Origin: Psococerastis gibbosa
Lineage: Eukaryota > Arthropoda > Insecta > Psocodea > Psocidae
Direction of reading: 5' to 3'
Assembly (NCBI GenBank): GCA_963971405.1
Contig: OZ020485.1
Coordinates: forward strand, 28,911,921 to 28,975,920
DNA length: 64,000 nt
The translations under genes were made by a program, and so were the position numbers. A model generated the notes under the pieces. That model searched no databases. It saw only the letters and a list, made by a program, of their open reading frames with translations, and had not been told where the DNA came from. Shown piece by piece: positions 24,863 through 32,512 of the stretch. Within the stretch, counting starts at the first letter, position 1; every line of letters starts with the position of its first letter.

Positions 24863-24916
24863 ACACAGTGTAAGGGGGTCGCCCCCTCCTGTTATCGGAC
24901 ATCATTCTCATTGTTT

Positions 24917-25130
24917 AAATAAATAAATAAATAAGGACTTTTTGTTCTATTACTAAGCCAACCTAGCGGAGTTAGGGCTATAAAGCCCTCTCTTACACTC
25001 AACTAGGAAGGCCCGGGACCGCCTGCTTTACATGCCCTCCGAAGCATGACCAGAAAATGTAGCAAGTGTAGGACTCGAACCAACAACCTTTCGGGTGAAA
25101 GTTGGAGTCCGTACCACCACTCTACATGTC
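24917..25130 (-). mobile_element. SINE family A inside left TIR arm
   Basis: Mirror copy of 36334-36547. tRNA-derived SINE of 214 bp with A box TAGAGTGGTGG, B box GGTTCGAGTCC, and a 3' end of TTTA repeats. It is flanked by the 14-bp duplication AAACAATGAGAATG in complement. Its presence at the same mirrored position in both arms shows that the insertion predates the last homogenisation of the arms. Confidence 0.9.
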
Positions 25131-25451
25131 CATTCTCATTGTTTCTTCTTCTTCTTCACGTAGCCTACATACCGTATTTCGGGCGATTTCGCCTCCGCAA
25201 TGATTATTTATTTGATTTACATCATTTCATAGTCTATGATTAAGATAATCTTTCACCTTCACCATTATTATTGAAGCAATAGTATGTTTCTTTCAACCAT
25301 TGGTTTTTAATAATCATTATCTAATTATAAGCTTAAAACTAGTTATGTAATTAATAAAACAAAAACAGAAATATTTAAAGAAATTATTCATATATTTACA
25401 TTTCATATTATTGGTGTAGTTAACATAATACTTCAGTACATAATGAAATCT

Positions 25452-25757
25452 TCATTCTAGGATCTGTATGTTGACACTATTTTTTCCCCTATGGCTTGGA
25501 ACGATGAGATACATCTCAGCTCCTGGAGTGACTTTGCTTCCTTGAAAGGCTGACAGGTATAGTTGAGGTATAAAACACTCCACAACTTCTTTTTCCGGTC
25601 CTCGCAGTATCACTTTCACAGCTGGCCCATATTCTGTTTTGTCTATCTGCACTATTTTCAGTATTTGGTACTTAGCTCCAATCACCAGTTTTCGCATTGA
25701 CATGGTGGGCCCGGCTTCTTGGTTGATGGCATTAACTTTATCACATAGAGATGCCAT
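25452..25757 (-). CDS. Small 101-aa protein, possibly OB-fold ssDNA-binding type (left copy)
   Basis: Intact 101-codon frame from an ATG at 25757 to a stop at 25452. The centre reads KYQILKIVQIDKTEYGPAV and then a strand-rich segment ending in CFIPQLY. A small protein with a K-Y-x-I-L...T-x-Y-G...V pattern and a [FL]-[IL]-P-x-x-Y motif is common in arthropod virus-like elements. The alternating strand pattern suggests an OB fold that could bind single-stranded DNA, but that is inference. It is the outermost gene of the arm and is transcribed toward the element terminus. An identical copy lies at 35707-36012. It could instead be a structural or regulatory protein. Confidence 0.75.
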   Translation of the reverse strand: MASLCDKVNAINQEAGPTMSMRKLVIGAKYQILKIVQIDKTEYGPAVKVILRGPEKEVVECFIPQLYLSAFQGSKVTPGAEMYLIVPSHRGKNSVNIQILE

Positions 25758-26160
25758 GTTCTAAGATTACACAAATTCACTTGTAAAGTTGGCGTAGTAT
25801 TACTTGAATGAAGGTTTGGTCTCAACTAAGCCCCTCAACTGAGATGAGGGTGTATATCAGGTAAAATCATGTTGTGAGGGCCACAGCCGGAGGGGGATAG
25901 TTAAGTAATTTCTCCATTGCACCATATTTGTTAATGTAGGAATCGTTTCTTAATGTTGATCTCTCATACACATCGGTGTATTATAGGCAGCTTACAACCT
26001 TAAATCAAATGACTGATTTGTCCTTCTGTACCTAAGGCACTACATTTATGGTACCCCACCTAGTTCTAAATCGATTGTGTCTCATTATCTCTCTTTAATG
26101 ACCATAATTAACCGGGTTGTATATGTAACATGTGTGAAATAGCATCAGTTGCAATTGAAA

Positions 26161-26856
26161 ATGAAGGGTGTCTTGACCACATATTATCCACTTCGTGATG
26201 GACTAAGCATTATTGTTGGTTTGCAATTCAAAGCATCAGCATTCGAAGTATACATCATAGTTGGTGATAAGGATCATGAAATTATATTCAATATGATCGA
26301 ATGGCAGTCATGGTGTGCAACATTACAATCCTTTCGTTTATATCTACATAAGAAAACAATGTGTGGAAATATGATATGGACTCCTAATTTCATCAAATCA
26401 AACCTGACGATGATGTTAACGAATGATAATGAATTGGAAATGAAGTCCTCATCATCACATATTAAACTATCTAAAATAAATATTGAGAACATACAAGCGT
26501 TGAAAGCAATTCTTCATATTGTTTGCCATGAGTTGGAAAAGAAGAAGAGGTTGGCTAATTTCCATCTAAAAAATATTATGGAAGAGATATTTATAGAGTT
26601 GGAAACAGATGATGTTTCAATGGAAGCTCTTTTACAGTTTGCCCAATCTCCAGCTCCAATAGTAGCTACTATCGAGGATGTTCGCAGTAAACTATTGTGG
26701 AAGAAGCATCAAAATCAATCAAATCGTATGTATTTAGAAATTATAACCATCTATGAAAATGAGTTGTGCTATGAGATACTTAAGCGCTGGTTGGAGCGAG
26801 CTAAAGTCATTATCAATCAGACTGTTGAACACGATGGAACCGCTGGGGATAATTGA
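26161..26856 (+). CDS. Uncharacterised 231-aa element protein (left copy)
   Basis: Intact frame; I place the start at the ATG at 26161 (MKGVLTTYYPL) because the open frame upstream of it contains only TTG codons. The N-terminal half is predicted beta-rich, with a segment YIIVGDKDHEIIF; a Lys/Glu-rich, helical half follows from about residue 105. No catalytic motif is seen. Its last codons overlap the start of the exonuclease-like gene at 26834 by 23 bp in another frame, so the two are probably expressed together. Identical copy at 34608-35303. The function is unknown. Perfect preservation in both arms means only that the arms are homogenised, not that the gene is selected. Confidence 0.7.
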   Translation: MKGVLTTYYPLRDGLSIIVGLQFKASAFEVYIIVGDKDHEIIFNMIEWQSWCATLQSFRLYLHKKTMCGNMIWTPNFIKSNLTMMLTNDNELEMKSSSSHIKLSKINIENIQALKAILHIVCHELEKKKRLANFHLKNIMEEIFIELETDDVSMEALLQFAQSPAPIVATIEDVRSKLLWKKHQNQSNRMYLEIITIYENELCYEILKRWLERAKVIINQTVEHDGTAGDN

Positions 26857-27325
26857 GTTTCAAGGTTTCAAAGATAATGAAAATAATTTCATCATCAAAG
26901 AATTGGCTATGGGCCCTGCATGCAAGAACCAGTATGAACATTGGTTTTTCCGTCCACCCTTTCCATTCACCAATCTTACAAATCAAGTAAAAAGCAACAA
27001 CACATGGTGCACAAATAATCTCCATAAGCTTCGTTGGGAAGAGGGGAACGTGGACTACATTCATTTAAAGAATATTTTACTAGAGTTTGCTAACCAATAT
27101 GTTAGAATTGCTACTAAAGGAAAGGAGAAACAAGTTTGGCTTGCAGGAATACTAGAATGTGTTGTGTATGACTTGGACTCTGTGCTTCTGAGGAGTTTTG
27201 AGAAGTTACCTCATCTAGAAGCTAAGAAATGTATTCATACAGGAAACTGTGCAATGATCAATTTGAGGAAACTACAGAAATGGTTTCAAGATGTCAATTG
27301 TTTAATTGATGATGATGTTGATTAA
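26834..27325 (+). CDS. Exonuclease-like (putative RNase H fold) 163-aa protein (left copy)
   Basis: Starts at the ATG at 26834 (MEPLGIIEFQGF), inside the 3' end of the preceding gene; the longer open frame upstream is judged non-coding. Motifs in order: EFQGF at residues 8-12 followed by NNFIIKELAMG; FFRPPFPF; a Trp-rich block leading to LRWEEGNVDY; KGKEKQVWL; and a C-terminal cluster of Cys and His (KKCIHTGNCAMINL). The same motif order is familiar from uncharacterised arthropod proteins tied to virus-like elements. An acidic residue followed by QGF and FIVKE resembles the first motif of DEDD-type exonucleases, but the catalytic set is not proven. An AATAAA overlaps the stop codon. The convergent integrase fragment ends 13 bp downstream. 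Copy at 34139-34630. Confidence 0.65.
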   Translation: MEPLGIIEFQGFKDNENNFIIKELAMGPACKNQYEHWFFRPPFPFTNLTNQVKSNNTWCTNNLHKLRWEEGNVDYIHLKNILLEFANQYVRIATKGKEKQVWLAGILECVVYDLDSVLLRSFEKLPHLEAKKCIHTGNCAMINLRKLQKWFQDVNCLIDDDVD

Positions 27326-27338
27326 AATAAAGTTATGT

Positions 27339-27925
27339 TTATAAAATTTCCGTTTTATTAATCCATGTAGGTTTCGGGAAACCAAGCCACTTCACATACA
27401 ATTTATCCTTAGACTTTTTCAACACTTTCTCCACCAAATATACATCTGTGTGCTTGGTTTTCTGCAACTCTTCCATATACCACGACCCTAATATAGGTTC
27501 ACCATCCATAGCCTCAAGGAGATAGGTAGTAGGTCGAGTAGGTTGTACAAGACGCACACGAAATACTTCTGTAGACCAGTTCGGTTGGTAACCCTTCTCA
27601 AATAAGGCTTTCTGCTTGCTGATTCTGACGGGATCACCCTCTCGAAATTTCTGTTTGGTACTACCTTTCTCATCAACAGCTCTATACATAGATAATAATT
27701 TTGCTTCATGTTCTTCTCCCACATCGGCAGAACACATCTTAATGGTCCTATGCTTCGTAGTGTTGTATTGTTGCACTAAGCGAGGTACTAAATGTAACCA
27801 CTTATAACCACCCTGCAAGCTGAATTCCTTCCACATTCGATTTTTCAGAGTGCGATTCCAACGTTCAATAATTGAAGCTTTCAGTGTAGAATAAGTAGCA
27901 TAATGATTAATGTTATATTGTTTTA
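27339..27925 (-). pseudogene. Truncated integrase, C-terminal part (left arm)
   Basis: Identical to codons 110-304 of the intact integrase at 33211-34125. It keeps the third catalytic residue (Glu in IIERWNR) and the chromodomain-like tail but lacks the first two Asp residues, so it cannot be catalytic. The open frame continues upstream to 28022 only because the antisense of the polymerase B remnant happens to be open; those first 33 residues are not integrase. A product, if made, would be a truncated DNA-binding protein. Confidence 0.9.
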
Positions 27926-28243
27926 CACATTTTACAATGTGTTGCTTTACGCCCCAAATTGTATTCCTTGTTTGAGGAGGGAAAAGAAAAGAAAGTGGGC
28001 AAAGGTATAGTTCGCTCAACACTCAAACATCATATTTCCCATCAAGACTATTACAATACCCTATTTAAGTCCTACAGTGTAAAAGACTCGTGTAAACCAA
28101 TGTACCGTATTCAAAGTATTGATCATAAACTTTTTACAATTAAACAACAAAAACTCACTCTCAGCCCTTATGATGATAAACGGTATGTGTGTCGTAATGG
28201 AATTGATAGTTTAGCTCACGGTCATTATCGCATTTCACTCTAA
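27926..28243 (+). pseudogene. Protein-primed DNA polymerase B (PolB), C-terminal remnant
   Basis: The plus-strand frame from the arm junction to a stop at 28243 is about 105 codons. It opens with VALRPKLYSL and KKVGKGI, continues with a segment on ISHQDYYNTLF, and ends with LSPYDDKRYV and a Gly-His motif. This is the order seen at the extreme C-terminus of Polinton/adintovirus family B polymerases (DNA_pol_B_2 type). Full-length Polinton PolB is usually over 1,000 residues, so the exonuclease domain, the catalytic palm (including the DTD motif) and any terminal protein are gone. The break lies exactly at the inner edge of the inverted repeat. There is no ATG at the junction, so translation is not expected. 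Family assignment is from memory of the motif order. Confidence 0.75.
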
Positions 28244-28524
28244 TTGTATCGCAACCCTGGAGCTAATTACCAGCAGAACAAACACAAATAATCTAACTAA
28301 GTGATTATAATGACATTGATTTCTTTTAAAATACCTCACCCTAATTGTAAATGATTGTAAGGCTCTTAGAACTAATTACCAGCAAACATTAATAACCTAA
28401 CTAACCTTGTGTTGGAGGTTTATCTTAAGTGATTATAACGACATTGATTTCTATTAAAATACATGTATTATAAAATTGTTATATCATTAAATGGTTTACA
28501 TTCATTTACCAGATATCAAGGGTT
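28244..28524. repeat. Intergenic direct duplication between PolB remnant and capsid gene
   Basis: Two diverged copies: 28259-28333 and 28367-28464. Both contain CTAATTACCAGCA and AAGTGATTATAA followed by GACATTGATTTCT and TTAAAATAC. The second has an insertion in the middle. Both genes end into this gap, so it may hold 3' processing signals. No ORF. Confidence 0.65.
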
Positions 28525-29739
28525 CTACTGTAGTTGATGTACAATACCTGTTAAAGGTACATATTCATATAAGCAGTCACTAATGAGTAGACAGTAGGCA
28601 CTCATTTTATCAGGGAAATTAGTTTGACAGTGAATTTCCAAACGTATATCAACACCACTAGTTTTCATGAGCTCATTCTGTCGTGAGCAATCGATAACCC
28701 AAATGGGGTATGATTTTAGAAATTCACTACGGGAAACGTTTGGAGTTGCTTCATCCTGCATGTAGTAGTGTTTCCGGAAATTGAGAAAATTTTCATATAA
28801 TACAGCAACAGTATTTTTGCTGAAGTTCGCCTGTAGCGGATGGTATGGATAGCATTCTGAGCCGAGGAATAGTTGTATTTGTCGTATAGCGCATTGATCA
28901 AAAACACTAGCATCTTCCTTAACATCATCTGTGCGTGCTGCTTGGAAGCCAATAATAGCAAACCGTGGTTTTTCACTTGAAGAAATCATTCGCACAGGCC
29001 AATTAATTGATGATGTTGATGAGGGAATGTTGGGATATTCATACAGTTGCCATGTTCGGAAGCCAATCGGCAACCGAATATTTTCCCTTAGTACACTCAA
29101 CAATTCAAGGCGCTGACTATCACTCACACTTACGAAAGGTATTTCCCACATCACAGTAGTCAGTTTCAATGTCAAGTCTTTAGTGTTTGAAATATCCCGC
29201 ATGGCATTCGTATTGCTGCGTGATCGTACTAAGACAAGCTCTTGTTTAACGTTGAGTAGAACTCGTCGGAAATCCTCGCAAAATCCAAACAACATTTTCA
29301 ATGGCAAACAGAAATTAAAGTTCCTCTCAGTTTTATTTGTATCTGTATAAAATGAGTTGTTTGTAAGACGTTGTGCATCTTGAGCGGTGAATGATACTAA
29401 CCCTTTAAGCTGAGTGGTAATACCAGGATTTCGCACATGATCAATAGTTATTCCATTGAGTTCATAGCGTATTTCAGAGAATAAGTGTGCCATAGCATTA
29501 GCACTAAGCCCATCATCATCCTCATAAGCAATTGTTTTCACACCTTTTTCTAACACACCTTCAATATACAGTCGGCTTTCACATGGTAGAGTAAGTATAT
29601 CTTGTTGATGGATTGGTATGCGAATTTCATCATTATTATTTAGACTGCTTGATGAATAGGGTGCAATCTTATGGTATTCATAACGTGTTAAACTTTCATC
29701 CACGAGAATGGACTCCTTCACGTTTAGCATTGATGTCAT
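28525..29739 (-). CDS. Hexon-like major capsid protein, 404 aa
   Basis: Intact frame from an ATG at 29739. It shows no transmembrane segment and is beta-rich throughout, as expected of a double jelly-roll capsid protein. Recognisable blocks: an N-terminal YEYHKIAPYS; LFSEIRYELNG near residue 90; SSEKPRFAIIGFQ near 255; ECYPYHPL near 295; WVIDCSRQNE near 350; and CLLISDCLYEY before the C-terminus. This set is typical of a protein family widespread in arthropod Polinton-like elements. It is somewhat shorter than vertebrate Polinton hexons. It is the last gene of a compact minus-strand virion cluster, and its start overlaps the preceding 57-codon ORF by 44 bp. The capsid role is inferred from the family and gene order. 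Confidence 0.85.
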   Translation of the reverse strand: MTSMLNVKESILVDESLTRYEYHKIAPYSSSSLNNNDEIRIPIHQQDILTLPCESRLYIEGVLEKGVKTIAYEDDDGLSANAMAHLFSEIRYELNGITIDHVRNPGITTQLKGLVSFTAQDAQRLTNNSFYTDTNKTERNFNFCLPLKMLFGFCEDFRRVLLNVKQELVLVRSRSNTNAMRDISNTKDLTLKLTTVMWEIPFVSVSDSQRLELLSVLRENIRLPIGFRTWQLYEYPNIPSSTSSINWPVRMISSSEKPRFAIIGFQAARTDDVKEDASVFDQCAIRQIQLFLGSECYPYHPLQANFSKNTVAVLYENFLNFRKHYYMQDEATPNVSRSEFLKSYPIWVIDCSRQNELMKTSGVDIRLEIHCQTNFPDKMSAYCLLISDCLYEYVPLTGIVHQLQ

Positions 29740-29869
29740 CGTGGATTTTAAAACCTATTGATTGTAAATATCGTCTGTTCTCATTAGTGAGCTTAACACA
29801 GCGTACTTGTGTGGAAGCTCGAGTTGGAATGTTGTATGGTGTATACCGCTGTGAAATATATACTCTCAT
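29696..29869 (-). CDS. Overlapping 57-aa ORF between penton and hexon genes
   Basis: ATG at 29869, stop at 29696. The start overlaps the penton-gene stop in an ATGA arrangement, and the ORF runs 44 bp into the hexon gene in another frame. The peptide is basic: MRVYISQRYTPYN, a Thr/Arg segment, then KLTNENRRYLQSIGFKI. A short protein with a LT.N...L.S.G pattern ahead of the capsid gene is a feature I associate with this element type, so I think it real. The role is unknown; a minor virion component or a hexon cofactor would fit the position. It is short enough that chance cannot be excluded without homologues. Confidence 0.6.
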   Translation of the reverse strand: MRVYISQRYTPYNIPTRASTQVRCVKLTNENRRYLQSIGFKIHDDINAKREGVHSRG

Positions 29870-30561
29870 GATTGTTTACGTAAATGAAGACGTAAAGTAA
29901 TAGTTTCCCCTCGGAAATCGACCGTGTTGTTGTCTTGATCGACAATGTCTAATGTTAGACTTGTAAGTATATTTGTATTTATAGCATGGTAGACGATTGT
30001 ATGTGGTGCTTCAACAATCCGATAACCAGGTGGTACATTAGGATAAAATTCATGAACAGCATGTGATGGTCTACCATTCAAATATGATCCTCTTGTAATA
30101 TTACAATTAATTCGAATTGCATTGACTTTAGATATTTTAATGCTATCTGTTGATTTATATATTCCACTTGTGAGAAATGTCACCCCATCATAACCAAAGC
30201 CTAGCAGGTATCCTAGTTCTTCATTTACTTCAATCGTGAAGCCATCAAGTATTATCCAAACTACGGAATGCATGGTGTTCCGATTCGCGCTTATCGATAC
30301 GATTTCAGTACCCCACTCTTCATTTATATATTTAGCTATGTCTGATAATTCGTAAGATCCTATTGGTAATTCAATTATTGTAGCCTCCAGAGGTTTTGAA
30401 TCGTTTATAATTTTAATCACACCCTTTGAGAGATTAGGTATTGAATTATATGTTTCAAGGTCAAGCAAGCCGATTTCCCATACACCTTCAAGTATAATTG
30501 GAGGGAAGTAATTGCTACCTAGGAATGACTTGTTACCACTTAGTGTCAATGTTAGCGACAT
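29866..30561 (-). CDS. Penton-like minor capsid protein, 231 aa
   Basis: I start it at the ATG at 30561 (MSLTLTLSG), since the open frame upstream of that has only a TTG. Conserved blocks in order: NYFPPIIL, WEIGLLDLETYNSIPN near residues 28-43, LPIGSYELSDIAKYI near 65-80, LGYLLGFG near 117, a run ending CNITRGSYLNG, and then EFYPNVPPGYRIVE near 177-190. The C-terminus has VDQDNNTVDFRGE and a beta strand rich in alternating Leu/Arg. This is the single jelly-roll penton or minor capsid family of Polintons and adintoviruses as found in arthropods. Its upstream neighbour is the protease, 28 bp away; its stop overlaps the 57-codon ORF start. Confidence 0.85.
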   Translation of the reverse strand: MSLTLTLSGNKSFLGSNYFPPIILEGVWEIGLLDLETYNSIPNLSKGVIKIINDSKPLEATIIELPIGSYELSDIAKYINEEWGTEIVSISANRNTMHSVVWIILDGFTIEVNEELGYLLGFGYDGVTFLTSGIYKSTDSIKISKVNAIRINCNITRGSYLNGRPSHAVHEFYPNVPPGYRIVEAPHTIVYHAINTNILTSLTLDIVDQDNNTVDFRGETITLRLHLRKQS

Positions 30562-30589
30562 AATATAATAAATCAAACATATGCATAGC

Positions 30590-30970
30590 TTATATAACTT
30601 TTAATATCATGGAAAATGGATCTTTCATGTAGAGAAATTTTAGGCATAACTGCCCACAATTTGATGTTGAATAGGTTTGATATGATTGATAGTTGTAGTA
30701 TATTGCACAGTTGTGAAAATATTGTTTCAATTCTAAAGGTGGTTTCAAGTCTCCAAAGCTATCGAAGTATATAACTTGGTTTCTAATCTTGCGGTAAGCA
30801 ACCCAATGTGTGCCGGGTCCCATAGCATCATCTAAATTAATTATTCCAGCTTCATAATGTTGCCATGGTATGTGAGGTAGTGCATTTCGCATGAACACAC
30901 CACGAAAATGAGGAACATTAGCGGCGAATTTTATAAGTTCCACATTAGTCAGTGGACGGTTCCGAGGCAT
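30590..30970 (-). CDS. Adenain-like cysteine protease, 126 aa
   Basis: ATG at 30970, five bases after the end of the PLA2 gene. The catalytic residues of a C5-type (adenovirus proteinase-like) fold can be placed. His55 is in GTHWVAY and Asp70 in YFDSFG. Gln98 lies seven residues before Cys105 in NCGQLC, the same Gln-to-Cys spacing as in adenain. At 126 residues it is shorter than adenain (about 200) and lacks its C-terminal extension, but contains the whole catalytic core. Its expected role is cleavage of capsid precursors during virion maturation. No frame disruption is seen. Confidence 0.87.
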   Translation of the reverse strand: MPRNRPLTNVELIKFAANVPHFRGVFMRNALPHIPWQHYEAGIINLDDAMGPGTHWVAYRKIRNQVIYFDSFGDLKPPLELKQYFHNCAIYYNYQSYQTYSTSNCGQLCLKFLYMKDPFSMILKVI

Positions 30971-30975
30971 GCAAC

Positions 30976-31694
30976 TTAGTTTTTTGAATAAGGATGTAAG
31001 TAGAGTCCACTCCCATTCTTGTATGGTGCTAAATATAAGCCTTTTCCAATGGCTATAGATTCCATAGTTTGATTATGACGTTTCATTTCTTCATACTTTT
31101 TCTGTGCACTATGGGCTTTATTAGCAGCCGATGCAATTCCTGCAGCACCACCAGAGAGAGCACCTAGGGCAGAAAGCCCGCAAATATCGGGATAAGTGGT
31201 AATATACCACCTGTCTTGGCAATAGGTATGATTCGAGGAGGTTTCCTTTTATCTCCCTTTAAATTTTTCACAGATTTATATGCGATCTTGATTGCATCCG
31301 CCACAGTGGGTGGTTTTGTAAGCTTTATCGCTTTCTTAGCTGAAGTCAATAGTGATCTGAAAGACACTTTCCGCTTCAACCCAAATCCCAGCTTTCGTTT
31401 AACTTTCATTGCAGCTGCTACACCTAAAGCAACGATTTTTTCCCCTACAGACGAATCTTTTGCTTTTACACGTTGCCACGCTTGATCTGCCAAATTTTTA
31501 TCAGCCACGTGTCGACTAGTTATATCTGATGATTGTGAATAGGCTATATCATGTTCACGACAAGCTTGATCAAGTTTGTTTCTCCCTCGATCTCCACGAA
31601 GTAATCGTTTTTCTAACTTAGTGCCTGGTCCGCAAAATTGATAGCCGGGGATATGTGCTTCAATTGGTAACTTATTAATTATGTTGTTCAACAT
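30976..31694 (-). pseudogene. PLA2-domain virion protein, frameshifted near its C-terminus
   Basis: Starts at the ATG at 31694; upstream frame has only a TTG. Residues 18-25 are the calcium loop YQFCGPGT and residues 42-52 the active site DQACREHDIAY with the His-Asp pair. This is a secreted-PLA2 fold like that in parvovirus VP1 and in adintovirus late proteins, used to breach the endosomal membrane. A basic, Lys-rich middle and hydrophobic segments follow. A stop at 31164 ends the first frame at residue 176. A shifted frame from about 31167 to a stop at 30976 encodes the expected family C-terminus (a Gly/Ala-rich stretch, a Lys/Glu helix with KRHNQTME, and GKGLYLAPY), so one base appears gained or lost around 31165. 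This could be a mutation, a sequencing error or, less likely, programmed frameshifting. The PLA2 catalytic domain itself is intact. Confidence 0.8.
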
Positions 31695-31769
31695 AGGTAT
31701 TCTCAAATGCGAATGAGTAAAATGTTTGTATATACAGTGGTATTTATAGCTTTTTTAATCACTCATATA

Positions 31770-32465
31770 ATGAAGCTTGTACCACAAAGACATAAGTTCA
31801 GTGTGATTCTAAGTCAAGAAGATGAAAATGTACGGAGTAATAGAAAGAATGGGCCTTTACTTCCTGCATCGATTCGTGGTACAATCTGCGGTCCATCAGG
31901 TTGTGGTAAAACAAGCCTACTATGCAGCATGATATATCATCCGTTTGGTCTACGATTTGAAAATGTGTACTTATTCTGCAAGACATTGTTTCAACATAAA
32001 TACCAGCAGCTTGAGAAAAATATCAATTCTATTCGTGGGATGACTTTTACAGGGTCAGGCGATTCAGTTACACCACTCTCTGACATCAAACCTAACTCTG
32101 TGCTAATATTCGATGATGTTTCATGTGAATCTCAAGGGGAAATTCGAAATGTCTACTCTATGGGTCGTCATAAAGGGGTTGATTGCTTCTATCTCACTCA
32201 GACCTATACCTCCATTCCGAAACATTTGCTGCGAGATAATTTGAATTTTATCGTATTATTCAAACAGGATTTGCTTAATATAAAGAATGTGTATAGAGAC
32301 CATGTTGCGGGAGATATGAATTTAGCGACATTCATGAAACTCTGTGCGGAAGCATGGAAAGAGTCACATACATTCCTAGTTATTGCAAAAGATTTTGGAT
32401 TAAATGATGGACGATATCGGCAGGGATTCGATCACTATTTCAAAGATATAAATAACTCTGCTTAA
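31770..32465 (+). CDS. FtsK/HerA (A32-like) DNA-packaging ATPase, 231 aa
   Basis: The frame is open from an ATG at 31707, but I prefer the ATG at 31770 (MKLVPQRHKF), because the 21 residues before it are hydrophobic and not typical of the family. Walker A GPSGCGKT is at residues 41-48, Walker B SVLIFDDV at 110-117. Then come MGRHKGVDCFYLTQ, containing the Gln of the sensor motif typical of this family, and LLRDNLNFIVLF. The size matches Polinton and virophage packaging ATPases, which pump the genome into the capsid. It is divergent from the PLA2 gene, with 75 bp between my two chosen starts, so a shared bidirectional promoter is likely. Intact. Confidence 0.9.
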   Translation: MKLVPQRHKFSVILSQEDENVRSNRKNGPLLPASIRGTICGPSGCGKTSLLCSMIYHPFGLRFENVYLFCKTLFQHKYQQLEKNINSIRGMTFTGSGDSVTPLSDIKPNSVLIFDDVSCESQGEIRNVYSMGRHKGVDCFYLTQTYTSIPKHLLRDNLNFIVLFKQDLLNIKNVYRDHVAGDMNLATFMKLCAEAWKESHTFLVIAKDFGLNDGRYRQGFDHYFKDINNSA

Positions 32466-32512
32466 CACGTAACTCATCATTATTCATTCGACTATAACAC
32501 GGTGTAGTAGAT

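Larger units (their letters stand above)
24318..27925 (+). repeat. Left terminal inverted repeat arm (3,608 bp)
   Basis: Mirrors 33539-37146. Every segment I compared is identical, including the length of a (CTT)n tract at 24825-24862, and all mirrored reading frames have identical coordinates and translations. The match stops abruptly at 27925/33539: beyond it the left side is polymerase B and the right side is integrase. Polinton TIRs are usually 100 to about 1,000 bp, so this arm is much longer than usual. Confidence 0.95.

Noticed and set aside
25046..25243. 65-codon ORF, and mirrored 36221-36418
   Set aside because: Lies across the SINE in the TIR arm; non-coding.
26753..26833. 27-residue N-terminal extension of the exonuclease-like protein
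   Set aside because: It overlaps the end of the upstream gene in another frame, and recognisable sequence begins at the ATG at 26834.
27616..27807. Antisense open frames inside the integrase (and mirror 33657-33848)
   Set aside because: Shadow frames of a gene with clear motifs on the other strand.
31707..31769. N-terminal hydrophobic extension of the packaging ATPase (possible signal or membrane segment)
   Set aside because: Family proteins start near the MKLVP position; the upstream codons overlap the likely divergent promoter.
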